8,212 bases of DNA from an uncultured Collinsella sp. (GTDB lineage Bacteria; Actinomycetota; Coriobacteriia; Coriobacteriales; Coriobacteriaceae): positions 1 to 8,212 of the forward strand of contig CABQMF010000064.1 of NCBI GenBank assembly GCA_902465265.1, read 5' to 3'. The notes under the pieces were generated by a model. That model worked only from the letters and a program-made list of their open reading frames with translations. It was not told the DNA's origin and did no database searches. The translations under genes were made by a program, and so were the position numbers. Every line of letters begins with the position of its first letter. Within the stretch, counting starts at the first letter, position 1. Of the stretch, positions 1 to 5,968 are shown piece after piece.

Positions 1-52
1 TGTGACCTCCCGGTTATCAGCCGGACGCTCTAACCAACTGAGCTACAGGTCC
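1..52 (-). tRNA. tRNA-Ile (anticodon GAU), 5' part, cut by the window edge
   Basis: On the minus strand the sequence starts with a 7-nt acceptor arm GGACCTG, then TA (positions 8 and 9), a D arm with GCTC/GAGC stem and AGTTGGTTA loop, and an anticodon stem-loop with stem TCCGG/CCGGG (one edge mismatch) and loop CTGATAA. The anticodon GAT lies at window positions 18-16, giving tRNA-Ile that reads AUC/AUU. The variable loop AGGTC is present; the T arm and 3' acceptor strand lie beyond position 1. The gene follows gyrA on the same strand, as ileT does in Mycobacterium tuberculosis, where tRNA-Ala comes next. A promoter is placed just upstream, so it is probably transcribed separately from gyrA. 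Confidence 0.96.
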
Positions 53-66
53 ATCGCGCAAGGGAT

Positions 67-96
67 ATATTAGACGAGTCGTTACGCGCGCGTCAA
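67..96 (-). promoter_or_regulatory. sigma70-type promoter of tRNA-Ile
   Basis: The minus strand shows a -35 box TTGACG (96-91), an 18-nt spacer and a -10 box TAATAT (72-67). Initiation about 7 nt downstream would fall near position 60, only a few bases before the mature 5' end of the tRNA at 52. Both boxes match the housekeeping consensus well. The element lies on the tRNA side of the inverted repeat at 122-257, so tRNA expression does not need read-through from gyrA. Confidence 0.75.
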
Positions 97-121
97 CAAC
101 TTTTTTGAAAAACTTTGGAGG

Positions 122-257
122 GTGCCCGCCGAGCGGGTGAGATGGGTTAGGTTTGCTGCTCGAGCAGTCCTGCGCAAGACGAAGGCCACATTAAGTGGCC
201 TTCTTTGCGTGCGGAACTCGCGACAAACCTAACCCATCTCACCCGCTCGGCGGGCAC
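122..257. repeat. perfect 34-bp inverted repeat enclosing a 68-bp structured core
   Basis: Positions 122-155 are the exact reverse complement of 224-257, with mismatches starting immediately on both sides. Each arm contains its own small hairpin (CCCGC, CGA, GCGGG on the left). The core (156-223) begins with the 12-bp palindrome CTGCTCGAGCAG (156-167) and also holds the hairpin 181-203. No gene is visible in it. It sits between the gyrA terminator and the tRNA-Ile promoter. It could be a REP- or MITE-like nonautonomous element, a structured small RNA, a cruciform-forming insulator or an invertible segment; the sequence alone does not decide. I do not recognise a named family. Confidence 0.9.
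181..206. terminator. terminator-like hairpin inside the inverted repeat
   Basis: GAAGGCCAC (181-189) pairs perfectly over 9 bp with GTGGCCTTC (195-203) around an ATTAA loop. It is followed on the plus strand by TTT and flanked by a further CGCAA/TTGCG pairing (173-177 / 205-209). This looks like an intrinsic terminator, but the T run is short in either direction and no plus-strand gene precedes it. It might act as a second barrier to gyrA read-through, or be just the apical stem of the larger element. Confidence 0.45.
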
Positions 258-273
258 GGGGTCCAAGATTGTC

Positions 274-306
274 AAAAAGCGGTCGGCGCGCAGGTGCGCC
301 GACCGC
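274..306 (-). terminator. intrinsic terminator of gyrA
   Basis: On the minus strand an 11-bp perfect GC-rich stem (306-296 with 289-279, starting GCGGTCGGCGC) closes a 6-nt loop and is followed directly by five Ts (278-274). It lies about 40 nt past the gyrA stop codon. This is the textbook form of a Rho-independent terminator and ends the gyrase transcript before the inverted repeat and the tRNA gene. Confidence 0.92.
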
Positions 307-345
307 CGATATATGGGTCTGATATTTTCTACCAGCTAGTTCCTC

Positions 346-3090
346 TTACTCGTCGAGGAGATCTTCTGGCATGTCGTTGCCGTCGCCAAGGTCGACTGGG
401 GCCTCTTCGGTTTCGGCTGCGGCCTCGCCCTCGGCACCTTCGCCCTCGGGCTTCTCTTTGGCGGCCGTCATGCGGGCTACGGCGCAGATGCGGTCGTTAT
501 CGTCGACGGTCATCATCTTGACGCCCTGGGTGGCGCGACCGGTTTGGCTGATCTCGTCGGTCTTGACGCGAATGACCGTCGCGCCCTCCGTCACGATGAA
601 CAGCTCATGCTGCGGGCCCACCGTCTTCATGGCCGCGAGGTTACCCTTGCGCTCGGTCATCTGGATGGTATAGACACCCTGACCGCCGCGGTTCTGCTCC
701 GGGTAATCCGAGACCGGTGTGCGTTTGCCGTAGCCGCGCTCGGTAATGACGAACAGGTCGCCGTTACCGTTGGTAATCTCCATACCAAGAACGCTCACGC
801 CTTCCTTCATGCTAATGCCACGGACGCCGCTGGTATCGCGACCGGTGGCGCGCACCTGGTCCTCGGGGAACATAATCGCCTTGCCCGCGGTTGTTGCCAT
901 GATGATCTTGTCACCCTCGCGCACGCGACGTACAGTGAGCAGCGCGTCGTCGTCCCTCAGGTTGATGGCGATCAGGCCGTCGCGGCGGCTACGGTCGTAG
1001 GCGCTCATCACGGTCTTCTTGACCATGCCGCTCTTGGTGGCAAACATCAGGTACTCGTCGGCGGGGAACTCGCGGCAGCTGATGACGCTCGCGATCTTCT
1101 CGCCCTCCTCGAAAGGCAGCAAGTTGACGATCGCGGTGCCGCGCGCCTGGCGCGTGCCAACCGGCAGCTCGTGTACCTTCAGGCGATAGACCTTGCCCTT
1201 GCTCGAGAAGAACAGCACGTACTCATGCGTGGATGCGATAAACATCTCGTCGATAACGTCGTCCTCTTTGAGGTTGACGCCCGACACGCCCTTGCCGCCG
1301 CGCTTTTGGGCACGGTAGGCAGCCACCGGGATGCGCTTGACATAACCGGTGTGGGTGATGGTCACGACCATGTCCTCGTCGGCAATCAAATCTTCGACGT
1401 CCAGGTCCTTCTCGACGTGGCTAATCTCGGTGCGACGCTTGTCGCCGAACTTCTTGGAGATCTCGCGCATCTCTTCCTTGATGACGCCCAGAATCTTCTC
1501 CTCGTGTGCCAACAGGTCCTCGTAGTAGGCGATGGCGCGGCGCAAGCCGTCCAGCTCTTCCTGAATCTTGTCGCGCTCCAGGCCGGTCAGGCGGCGCAGC
1601 TTCATCTCGAGGATGGCCGTAGTCTGCTCGGGCGTAAAGCCAAAGCGCTCGATCAGGCGGCTGCTGGCCTCAGAGTCGGTCTGCGAGGAGCGGATGATGC
1701 TGATGACCTCGTCGATATGGTCGAGAGCCATCAGGTAGCCCTCGAGGATATGGGCACGCGCCTGGGCCTTCTTGAGATCAAAGCGGGTGCGGCGGGTGAC
1801 GACGTCGACTTGGTGGTCGATGTAGTGTTGCAGCATCTCGCGCAGGCTCAGGCATTTGGGAACGCCGTTGACAAGCGCCAGGTTGTTGGCGCCAAAGGTC
1901 GTCTGCAGCGAGGTGTACTTGTACAGGTTGTTGAGCACGACCTGCGGGATGACGCCCTTCTTGAGTTCGATGACCAGACGGATACCCTTCTGGTTGGACT
2001 CATCACGCATATCCGAGATACCCTCGATACGCTTGTCGTTGACGAGCTGGGCGATCTTCTCCTGCAGGGTACCCTTGTTGACCATGTAGGGAATCTCGGT
2101 AAAGACCAGGCGGCTACGGCCGGTCTTGGTGGACTCCACATGAGCCTTGGCGCGCACGGTGATGGAGCCGCGGCCGGTCTCGTAGCTCTGCCTAATGCCG
2201 GCACTGCCCATGATGATGGCACCGGTGGGGAAGTCCGGACCGGGCATGATCTGCATGAGCTCGTCGACGGTGGCGTCGGGGTTGTCGATCAGGTAGCAGG
2301 TGGCCTCGATCGCCTCGGTGAGGTTATGCGGGGCGATGTTAGTGGCCATGCCGACGGCGATGCCCTGGCTGCCGTTGACCAGCAGGTTGGGGAAGCGCGC
2401 GGGCAGTGCCACGGGCTCGGCGAGCGACTCGTCGTAGTTGGGCTGCCAGTCGACGGTGTCCTTCTGCAGGTCACGCAGGAGCTCCATGGCGGGCTTAGCC
2501 AGGCGGCTCTCGGTGTAACGCATGGCGGCGGCGCCGTCGCCGTCGATGTTGCCGAAGTTGCCGTGACCGTCGATGAGCGGCGTGCGCATGGAGAACCACT
2601 GTGCCAGGCGGACCATGGCCTCATAGACCGCGGAGTCGCCGTGCGGATGGTACTTACCGATAACTTCGCCGACCGTCCAGGCCGACTTCTTGTGCGGACG
2701 GTTGGGGTAGATGCCGCTCTCGTTCATTGCGTACAGGATGCGACGGTGCACCGGCTTTAAGCCATCGCGCACGTCCGGCAGGGCGCGCGCCGTGATGACC
2801 GACATCGAGTACTCGATGAACGACTGCTTCATCTCACGGCCAAACTCCGAAATCTGGAGCTGGCCGCCATTTATATCCTCGCCGGCCGAGGCGCCACGGT
2901 CGACTTCGCCAAAGCTCTCCTCGAGCTCACCGTCGTCTTCTTCCTCATCATCATCGGCATCGGGGTTATAGGCGTCCGGGTCGCCATCCTCGCCCTGTTC
3001 AGCACGGGCAAGCAGGCGCTTCAGATCGTCGGGCATGCCGGCGTCGCCGGCCTCGTCCATACCCTCGTTATTGTTGATATCGTCTGCCAC
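346..3090 (-). CDS. gyrA: DNA gyrase subunit A
   Basis: This is the breakage-reunion subunit of DNA gyrase (A2B2), which introduces negative supercoils using ATP hydrolysed by GyrB. The 914-residue product has the catalytic tyrosine Y192 in AAAMRYTE (E. coli Y122). The quinolone pocket GDSAVYE has S153 and E157 at the E. coli S83 and D87 positions, the form expected for drug susceptibility. The C-terminal DNA-wrapping beta-pinwheel starts near residue 570 and carries the GyrA box QKRGGKG (595-601), which separates it from ParC. Two oddities: residues 1 to about 75 are an acidic extension (D/E-rich at 44-62) before the usual start of the fold, and the last 39 residues form an acidic tail. The GTG start is set by AGGAGGT 3 nt upstream; the nearest upstream ATG (3103) is closed by TAA after three codons. 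It follows gyrB by 177 nt, with a long hairpin between. Confidence 0.98.
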   Translation of the reverse strand: MADDINNNEGMDEAGDAGMPDDLKRLLARAEQGEDGDPDAYNPDADDDEEEDDGELEESFGEVDRGASAGEDINGGQLQISEFGREMKQSFIEYSMSVITARALPDVRDGLKPVHRRILYAMNESGIYPNRPHKKSAWTVGEVIGKYHPHGDSAVYEAMVRLAQWFSMRTPLIDGHGNFGNIDGDGAAAMRYTESRLAKPAMELLRDLQKDTVDWQPNYDESLAEPVALPARFPNLLVNGSQGIAVGMATNIAPHNLTEAIEATCYLIDNPDATVDELMQIMPGPDFPTGAIIMGSAGIRQSYETGRGSITVRAKAHVESTKTGRSRLVFTEIPYMVNKGTLQEKIAQLVNDKRIEGISDMRDESNQKGIRLVIELKKGVIPQVVLNNLYKYTSLQTTFGANNLALVNGVPKCLSLREMLQHYIDHQVDVVTRRTRFDLKKAQARAHILEGYLMALDHIDEVISIIRSSQTDSEASSRLIERFGFTPEQTTAILEMKLRRLTGLERDKIQEELDGLRRAIAYYEDLLAHEEKILGVIKEEMREISKKFGDKRRTEISHVEKDLDVEDLIADEDMVVTITHTGYVKRIPVAAYRAQKRGGKGVSGVNLKEDDVIDEMFIASTHEYVLFFSSKGKVYRLKVHELPVGTRQARGTAIVNLLPFEEGEKIASVISCREFPADEYLMFATKSGMVKKTVMSAYDRSRRDGLIAINLRDDDALLTVRRVREGDKIIMATTAGKAIMFPEDQVRATGRDTSGVRGISMKEGVSVLGMEITNGNGDLFVITERGYGKRTPVSDYPEQNRGGQGVYTIQMTERKGNLAAMKTVGPQHELFIVTEGATVIRVKTDEISQTGRATQGVKMMTVDDNDRICAVARMTAAKEKPEGEGAEGEAAAETEEAPVDLGDGNDMPEDLLDE

Positions 3091-3093
3091 GTT

Positions 3094-3100
3094 ACCTCCT
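3094..3100 (-). promoter_or_regulatory. gyrA Shine-Dalgarno sequence
   Basis: AGGAGGT on the minus strand lies 3 nt before the GTG at 3090-3088. The match to the anti-Shine-Dalgarno is full but the spacing is short. It decides the GTG start and therefore supports the acidic N-terminal extension as translated. Confidence 0.85.
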
Positions 3101-3169
3101 CATGGTTTGCGTGGTCCATTAGTTCCCCACCACGGAGACGGATTACCGGGAACACCGGATAACCCTCCT

Positions 3170-3270
3170 AGGTTTTCCAGGTGCCCCAGGTTGCCCTGAA
3201 GGATGAGGGCGCACGCCTTGCGTGCGGCGCCCGAAATCCTGAAGGGCAAGATGGGGTGCCTGGGAAAGCT
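3170..3270. other. long imperfect hairpin in the gyrB-gyrA gap
   Basis: A dyad of about 100 nt fills most of the gap and reaches into the gyrB stop codon. From outside in, 3173-3188 pairs with 3252-3267, 3191-3197 with 3243-3249, 3200-3204 with 3236-3240, 3207-3209 with 3230-3232, and 3210-3216 with 3220-3226 around a CTT loop. Read as plus-strand RNA, the imperfections in the outer arm are three G-U wobbles and the inner 2x2 loop is a tandem G-A mismatch. Read as the gyrBA mRNA, the same positions are A-C and U-C mismatches. There is no T run after it on either strand, so it is not an intrinsic terminator. A role in gyrA translation, mRNA stability or supercoil sensing is possible but unproven. 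Confidence 0.7.
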
Positions 3271-5299
3271 AGGCGTCTAGGAATCGTGCGTCATGCGCAT
3301 GCTTCTCGATGTACTCGCGGCGATAGCCGACCTCGGAACCCATCAGTTCGCGCACGGCGCGGTCCGCCACCACGGCGTCCTCGATCGACACGCGCTGCAG
3401 AATGCGGGTCTTGGGGTCCATCGTCGTCGAGGCAAGCTGTTTGGGGTCCATCTCGCCCAGGCCCTTGTAGCGCTGGACGGTGTAGCCCTTGCGCTTCTTA
3501 GTGATCTTGCCATCCTTGGCCTTGCCGTCCTCGTCGTTGTCGTCGGGGTTCAGTCCCAGGCTCTGGATGGTGTCGCGCAGGATCTCGTCTTCGGGCTGGC
3601 GGCCGTTGGGATACACGTAGTGAATCTTGTTGCGCACCTTGATGCCAAAGATGGGCGGGCAGGCAACATAGACATAGCCGGCATCGATCAGCGGGCGCAT
3701 GTACTTGTAGAAGAACGTCAGCAGCAGGATGCGGATGTGCGCACCGTCGACGTCTGCATCGGTCATGATGATGATCTTGTGGTAGCGCGCCTTGGTGATA
3801 TCGAAGTCGCCGCCGTCACCGGCGCTCGTCGTGACGCCGCAGCCGATTGCAGTGATGAGCGACTGGATGGTGTCACTCGAAAACGCGCGGTGGTCGCCCA
3901 CGCGCTCGACGTTCAGAATCTTGCCACGCAGGGGCAGGATCGCCTGGATGTCTCGGCGGCGGCCGTCCTTGGCCGAGCCGCCTGCCGAGTCGCCCTCTAC
4001 GATAAAGAGCTCAGTCAACTCGGCGTCTCGCACCGAACAGTCGGCGAGCTTGCCGGGCAGCGACGCCGTCTCGAGCAGGCTCTTGCGGCGGGTCGCCTCG
4101 CGCGCCTTGCGGGCGGCGTTGCGCGCCTTGCAGGCCTGTTGGGCCTTCTTGACGATCTCGCGAGCGGGCTTGGGATGCTCCTCGAGGTAATCGGCAAGGC
4201 CGTCGGTCACGATCTTGAGCGTCAGCGCGCGCATATAGGAACTGCCGAGCTTGGCCTTGGTCTGGCCCTCAAACTGCGGATCGGGCAGTTTGACCGAGAT
4301 AACGGCCGACAGGCCCTCGCGCACATCATCGCCGGTCAGGTTGGCGTCTTTTTCCTTGAGCAGGTTCTGCTTGCGAGCGTAATCGTTAATCACGCGGGTG
4401 AGTGCGGTACGGAAGCCCTCGAGGTGCATGCCGCCCTCGGGGGTGTAGATGTCGTTGGCAAACGACATGACGTTCTCGCCGTAGCCGCTATTCCACTGCA
4501 AGGACACCTCGACCTCGCCCATCTTGGTCACGGGCGCATCCGGATCGGACTTGCCCTCAATATAGATGGGCTCCTTAAAGGCCTCGGGGACATCCTTGCC
4601 CTCGTTGAGGAACTTGACGAAGTCGATGATGCCGCCGGCATAGCAAAACTCCTCCACATGGGGAGTCGCCTCGCGCTCGTCGGTCAGCACGATCTTGAGG
4701 TTCTTGTTGAGGAATGCCGTCTCCTGCAGACGGTTGTGCAGCGTGTCGAAATCGTAGATGCAGGTCTCGAAGATCTCGTCGTCGGGCCAGAAGCTGACAG
4801 TGGTGCCCGTCGCCTCCGAAGTGCCCACGACCTCCATCTTCTTGACGGTCTTGCCGCGCGAAAACTCCATCTCGTAGATGTTGCCATCGCGGCATACCTG
4901 TACGACTACACGCTTGGACAGCGCGTTGACGACGGAGATGCCCACGCCGTGCAGGCCGCCCGAGACCTTGTAGGCCGAGTTATCGAACTTACCGCCGGCG
5001 TGCAGGATCGTCATGACGACCTCGAGCGTCGGGATCTTTTTGATAGGATGCTCGTCGACGGGGATGCCGCGCCCGTTGTCGACGACCGTGATGGAGTTGT
5101 CGGCGTGGACCGTCACCTGAATCTCGGTGCAGAAACCGGCCATGGCCTCGTCGACGGAGTTGTCAACGATCTCCCACACCAGGTGATGAAGACCGCTGGC
5201 GCTCGTCGAGCCAATGTACATGCCCGGGCGCTTACGAACGGCCTCGAGACCTTCGAGAATCTTAATCTCGCCGCCATCGTAATCGTTTTCGTTTGCCAC
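3269..5299 (-). CDS. gyrB: DNA gyrase subunit B
   Basis: This is the ATPase and metal-binding subunit of DNA gyrase. The 676-residue product has the GHKL ATPase domain first: general base E43 and Mg ligand N47 in WEIVDNSVDEA, D74 in VDNGRGIP and the glycine-rich GGLHGVG (114-120). The transducer domain carries K348 in QTKAKLG (E. coli K337). The TOPRIM domain has E435 in EGDSAGG and D514/D516 in DADVDG, followed by the tail motif QRYKGLGEMDP (609-619). Length and order match Gram-positive-type GyrB without the long E. coli insert. Residues 583-604 are a charged linker (D/N/K-rich) before the tail motif. R458 in PLRGK replaces the E. coli K447, as in many Gram-positives. The start is GTG with AAGGAGG 4 nt upstream. 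It is separated from dciA by a strong terminator, so it probably has its own promoter, and it is followed by gyrA on the same strand. Confidence 0.98.
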   Translation of the reverse strand: MANENDYDGGEIKILEGLEAVRKRPGMYIGSTSASGLHHLVWEIVDNSVDEAMAGFCTEIQVTVHADNSITVVDNGRGIPVDEHPIKKIPTLEVVMTILHAGGKFDNSAYKVSGGLHGVGISVVNALSKRVVVQVCRDGNIYEMEFSRGKTVKKMEVVGTSEATGTTVSFWPDDEIFETCIYDFDTLHNRLQETAFLNKNLKIVLTDEREATPHVEEFCYAGGIIDFVKFLNEGKDVPEAFKEPIYIEGKSDPDAPVTKMGEVEVSLQWNSGYGENVMSFANDIYTPEGGMHLEGFRTALTRVINDYARKQNLLKEKDANLTGDDVREGLSAVISVKLPDPQFEGQTKAKLGSSYMRALTLKIVTDGLADYLEEHPKPAREIVKKAQQACKARNAARKAREATRRKSLLETASLPGKLADCSVRDAELTELFIVEGDSAGGSAKDGRRRDIQAILPLRGKILNVERVGDHRAFSSDTIQSLITAIGCGVTTSAGDGGDFDITKARYHKIIIMTDADVDGAHIRILLLTFFYKYMRPLIDAGYVYVACPPIFGIKVRNKIHYVYPNGRQPEDEILRDTIQSLGLNPDDNDEDGKAKDGKITKKRKGYTVQRYKGLGEMDPKQLASTTMDPKTRILQRVSIEDAVVADRAVRELMGSEVGYRREYIEKHAHDARFLDA

Positions 5300-5303
5300 A
5301 CGT

Positions 5304-5310
5304 CCTCCTT
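5304..5310 (-). promoter_or_regulatory. gyrB Shine-Dalgarno sequence
   Basis: AAGGAGG on the minus strand ends 4 nt before the GTG at 5299-5297. A second GTG two bases upstream (5301-5299) opens a different, short frame (to 5113) that shows no family features, so the gyrB frame is preferred. Confidence 0.85.
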
Positions 5311-5348
5311 CAGTTAAGAAAATGTGTACAGCCTTACTAGTTTATCGT
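5311..5348 (-). promoter_or_regulatory. gyrB leader and probable promoter region (boxes not resolved)
   Basis: This 38-nt AT-rich stretch lies between the dciA terminator and the gyrB Shine-Dalgarno sequence. Because the terminator should stop upstream transcription, a gyrB promoter is expected here. The best candidate is TTTACG (5351-5346), overlapping the terminator T run, 17 nt from TACACA (5328-5323). The -10 match is weak, and TAAACT (5344-5339) is an alternative -10 without a good -35. I place the region, not the boxes, with any confidence. Confidence 0.3.
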
Positions 5349-5378
5349 AAAAAAATACCCTCGGGAACGAGGGTATTT
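5349..5378 (-). terminator. intrinsic terminator after dciA
   Basis: On the minus strand AAATACCCTCG (5378-5368) and CGAGGGTATTT (5363-5353) form an 11-bp perfect stem around a TTCC tetraloop. The stem runs into a stretch of seven Ts (5355-5349). It lies 26 nt past the dciA stop codon and splits the locus into a dnaN-recF-dciA unit and a gyrB-gyrA unit. Confidence 0.92.
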
Positions 5379-5404
5379 GGCTCTACAAGGCCACCAGATG
5401 CGAT

Positions 5405-5968
5405 TTAAGGCTCTTTTTTGCTCTGCACGCCCTTGGCCCACTCGGCACTGGCTCTCATGGCGTTCTCGAGGGCCTCGCGCAGTTTTTTGTCCTCGATGGG
5501 CGCCACTTGGTGCTCGATCTCGGCACGCTCGGCATCGCTGAGGTCGGCATGCGGAGCCGACGGACGCTCGGCCACGGCCGGACGCAGGCGCTCTTTGGCA
5601 GCGGGCGGTGTGTGGCCGGGGGCGGTCGTCTTGAACACCAGGCCGTCGACGTGCGCGCCGGCGCGCTCCATGCGCGCGCGGATAATCTCGCGCAAAAGTG
5701 TCATCTCCTGCGTCCACGAGGGCGAATCGAGGTACACCAGCAGTTCGTTGGACTCGGGCAGGTAGCGCAGGCCGGTCACATGGCGTCCCTCGCGCGTGCC
5801 CGAGCACACTGCATTCCAGGCGTGACAGACCGCACGAGATTCCTCTGCAGCCTCCATCTGCGCGCGGCGCTCAGGTGTCGCCGCCGCCAGGATGCGCTGA
5901 CGCTCGGCATCCAAAAAGCCGCCAAAGGCAACCGTTCCGTTCTCGCGCTCGTAATTAGCACGTCTCAC
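5405..5968 (-). CDS. dciA: DUF721 protein, DciA-type replicative helicase loader/operator
   Basis: The 187-residue product is probably the DciA-family protein that recruits or loads the replicative helicase DnaB; DciA is regarded as the ancestral bacterial loader where DnaC/DnaI are absent. The DUF721 core is at about 45-112: a conserved tryptophan W51 in HAWNAVC, a strand-rich stretch around LLVYLDSPSW (76-85), and a helix LLREIIRARM (91-100) followed by AGAHVDGLVF. The segment 115-140 is proline-rich and likely a flexible linker, and the C terminus (about 141-187) looks helical and charged. The GTG start (5968-5966) overlaps the recF end by 14 nt; an in-frame TGA at 5977-5975 rules out a longer form, and AGGTGG (5983-5978) gives a fair ribosome site. 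The place between recF and gyrB matches Rv0004 (DciA) of M. tuberculosis. The family call rests on motif pattern plus synteny, not a search. Confidence 0.85.
   Translation of the reverse strand: MRRANYERENGTVAFGGFLDAERQRILAAATPERRAQMEAAEESRAVCHAWNAVCSGTREGRHVTGLRYLPESNELLVYLDSPSWTQEMTLLREIIRARMERAGAHVDGLVFKTTAPGHTPPAAKERLRPAVAERPSAPHADLSDAERAEIEHQVAPIEDKKLREALENAMRASAEWAKGVQSKKEP

Noticed and set aside
270..275. Perfect -35-like TTGACA on the minus strand in the gyrA terminator T run
   Set aside because: No acceptable -10 box lies 16-18 nt downstream; the position would read CGCCGA inside the inverted repeat arm.
195..521. 108-codon plus-strand ORF crossing the inverted repeat, the gyrA terminator and the gyrA 3' end
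   Set aside because: GTG start inside a hairpin arm with no Shine-Dalgarno, Arg/Pro-rich low-complexity translation, and it runs through two structured noncoding elements.
544..2760. 738-codon plus-strand ORF opposite gyrA
   Set aside because: It is codon-aligned with gyrA on the other strand, where stops appear only opposite TTA, CTA or TCA codons, which are rare in GC-rich genes. Its translation is repetitive in L, V, D, H, A and G with no family motif. gyrA is certain.
3092..3103. Mini-ORF ATG AGG AGG TAA over the gyrA Shine-Dalgarno
   Set aside because: It arises because the Shine-Dalgarno itself reads AGG AGG T and happens to follow ATG; there is no ribosome site for it.
3154..3162. 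DnaA-box-like TTATCCGGT on the minus strand in the gyrB-gyrA gap
   Set aside because: Only 6 of 9 bases match TTATCCACA and no cluster is present, so it is not supported as a DnaA site.
3293..5317. 674-codon plus-strand ORF opposite gyrB
   Set aside because: Same codon-aligned antisense artefact as over gyrA; no recognisable domain, and gyrB has all catalytic motifs.
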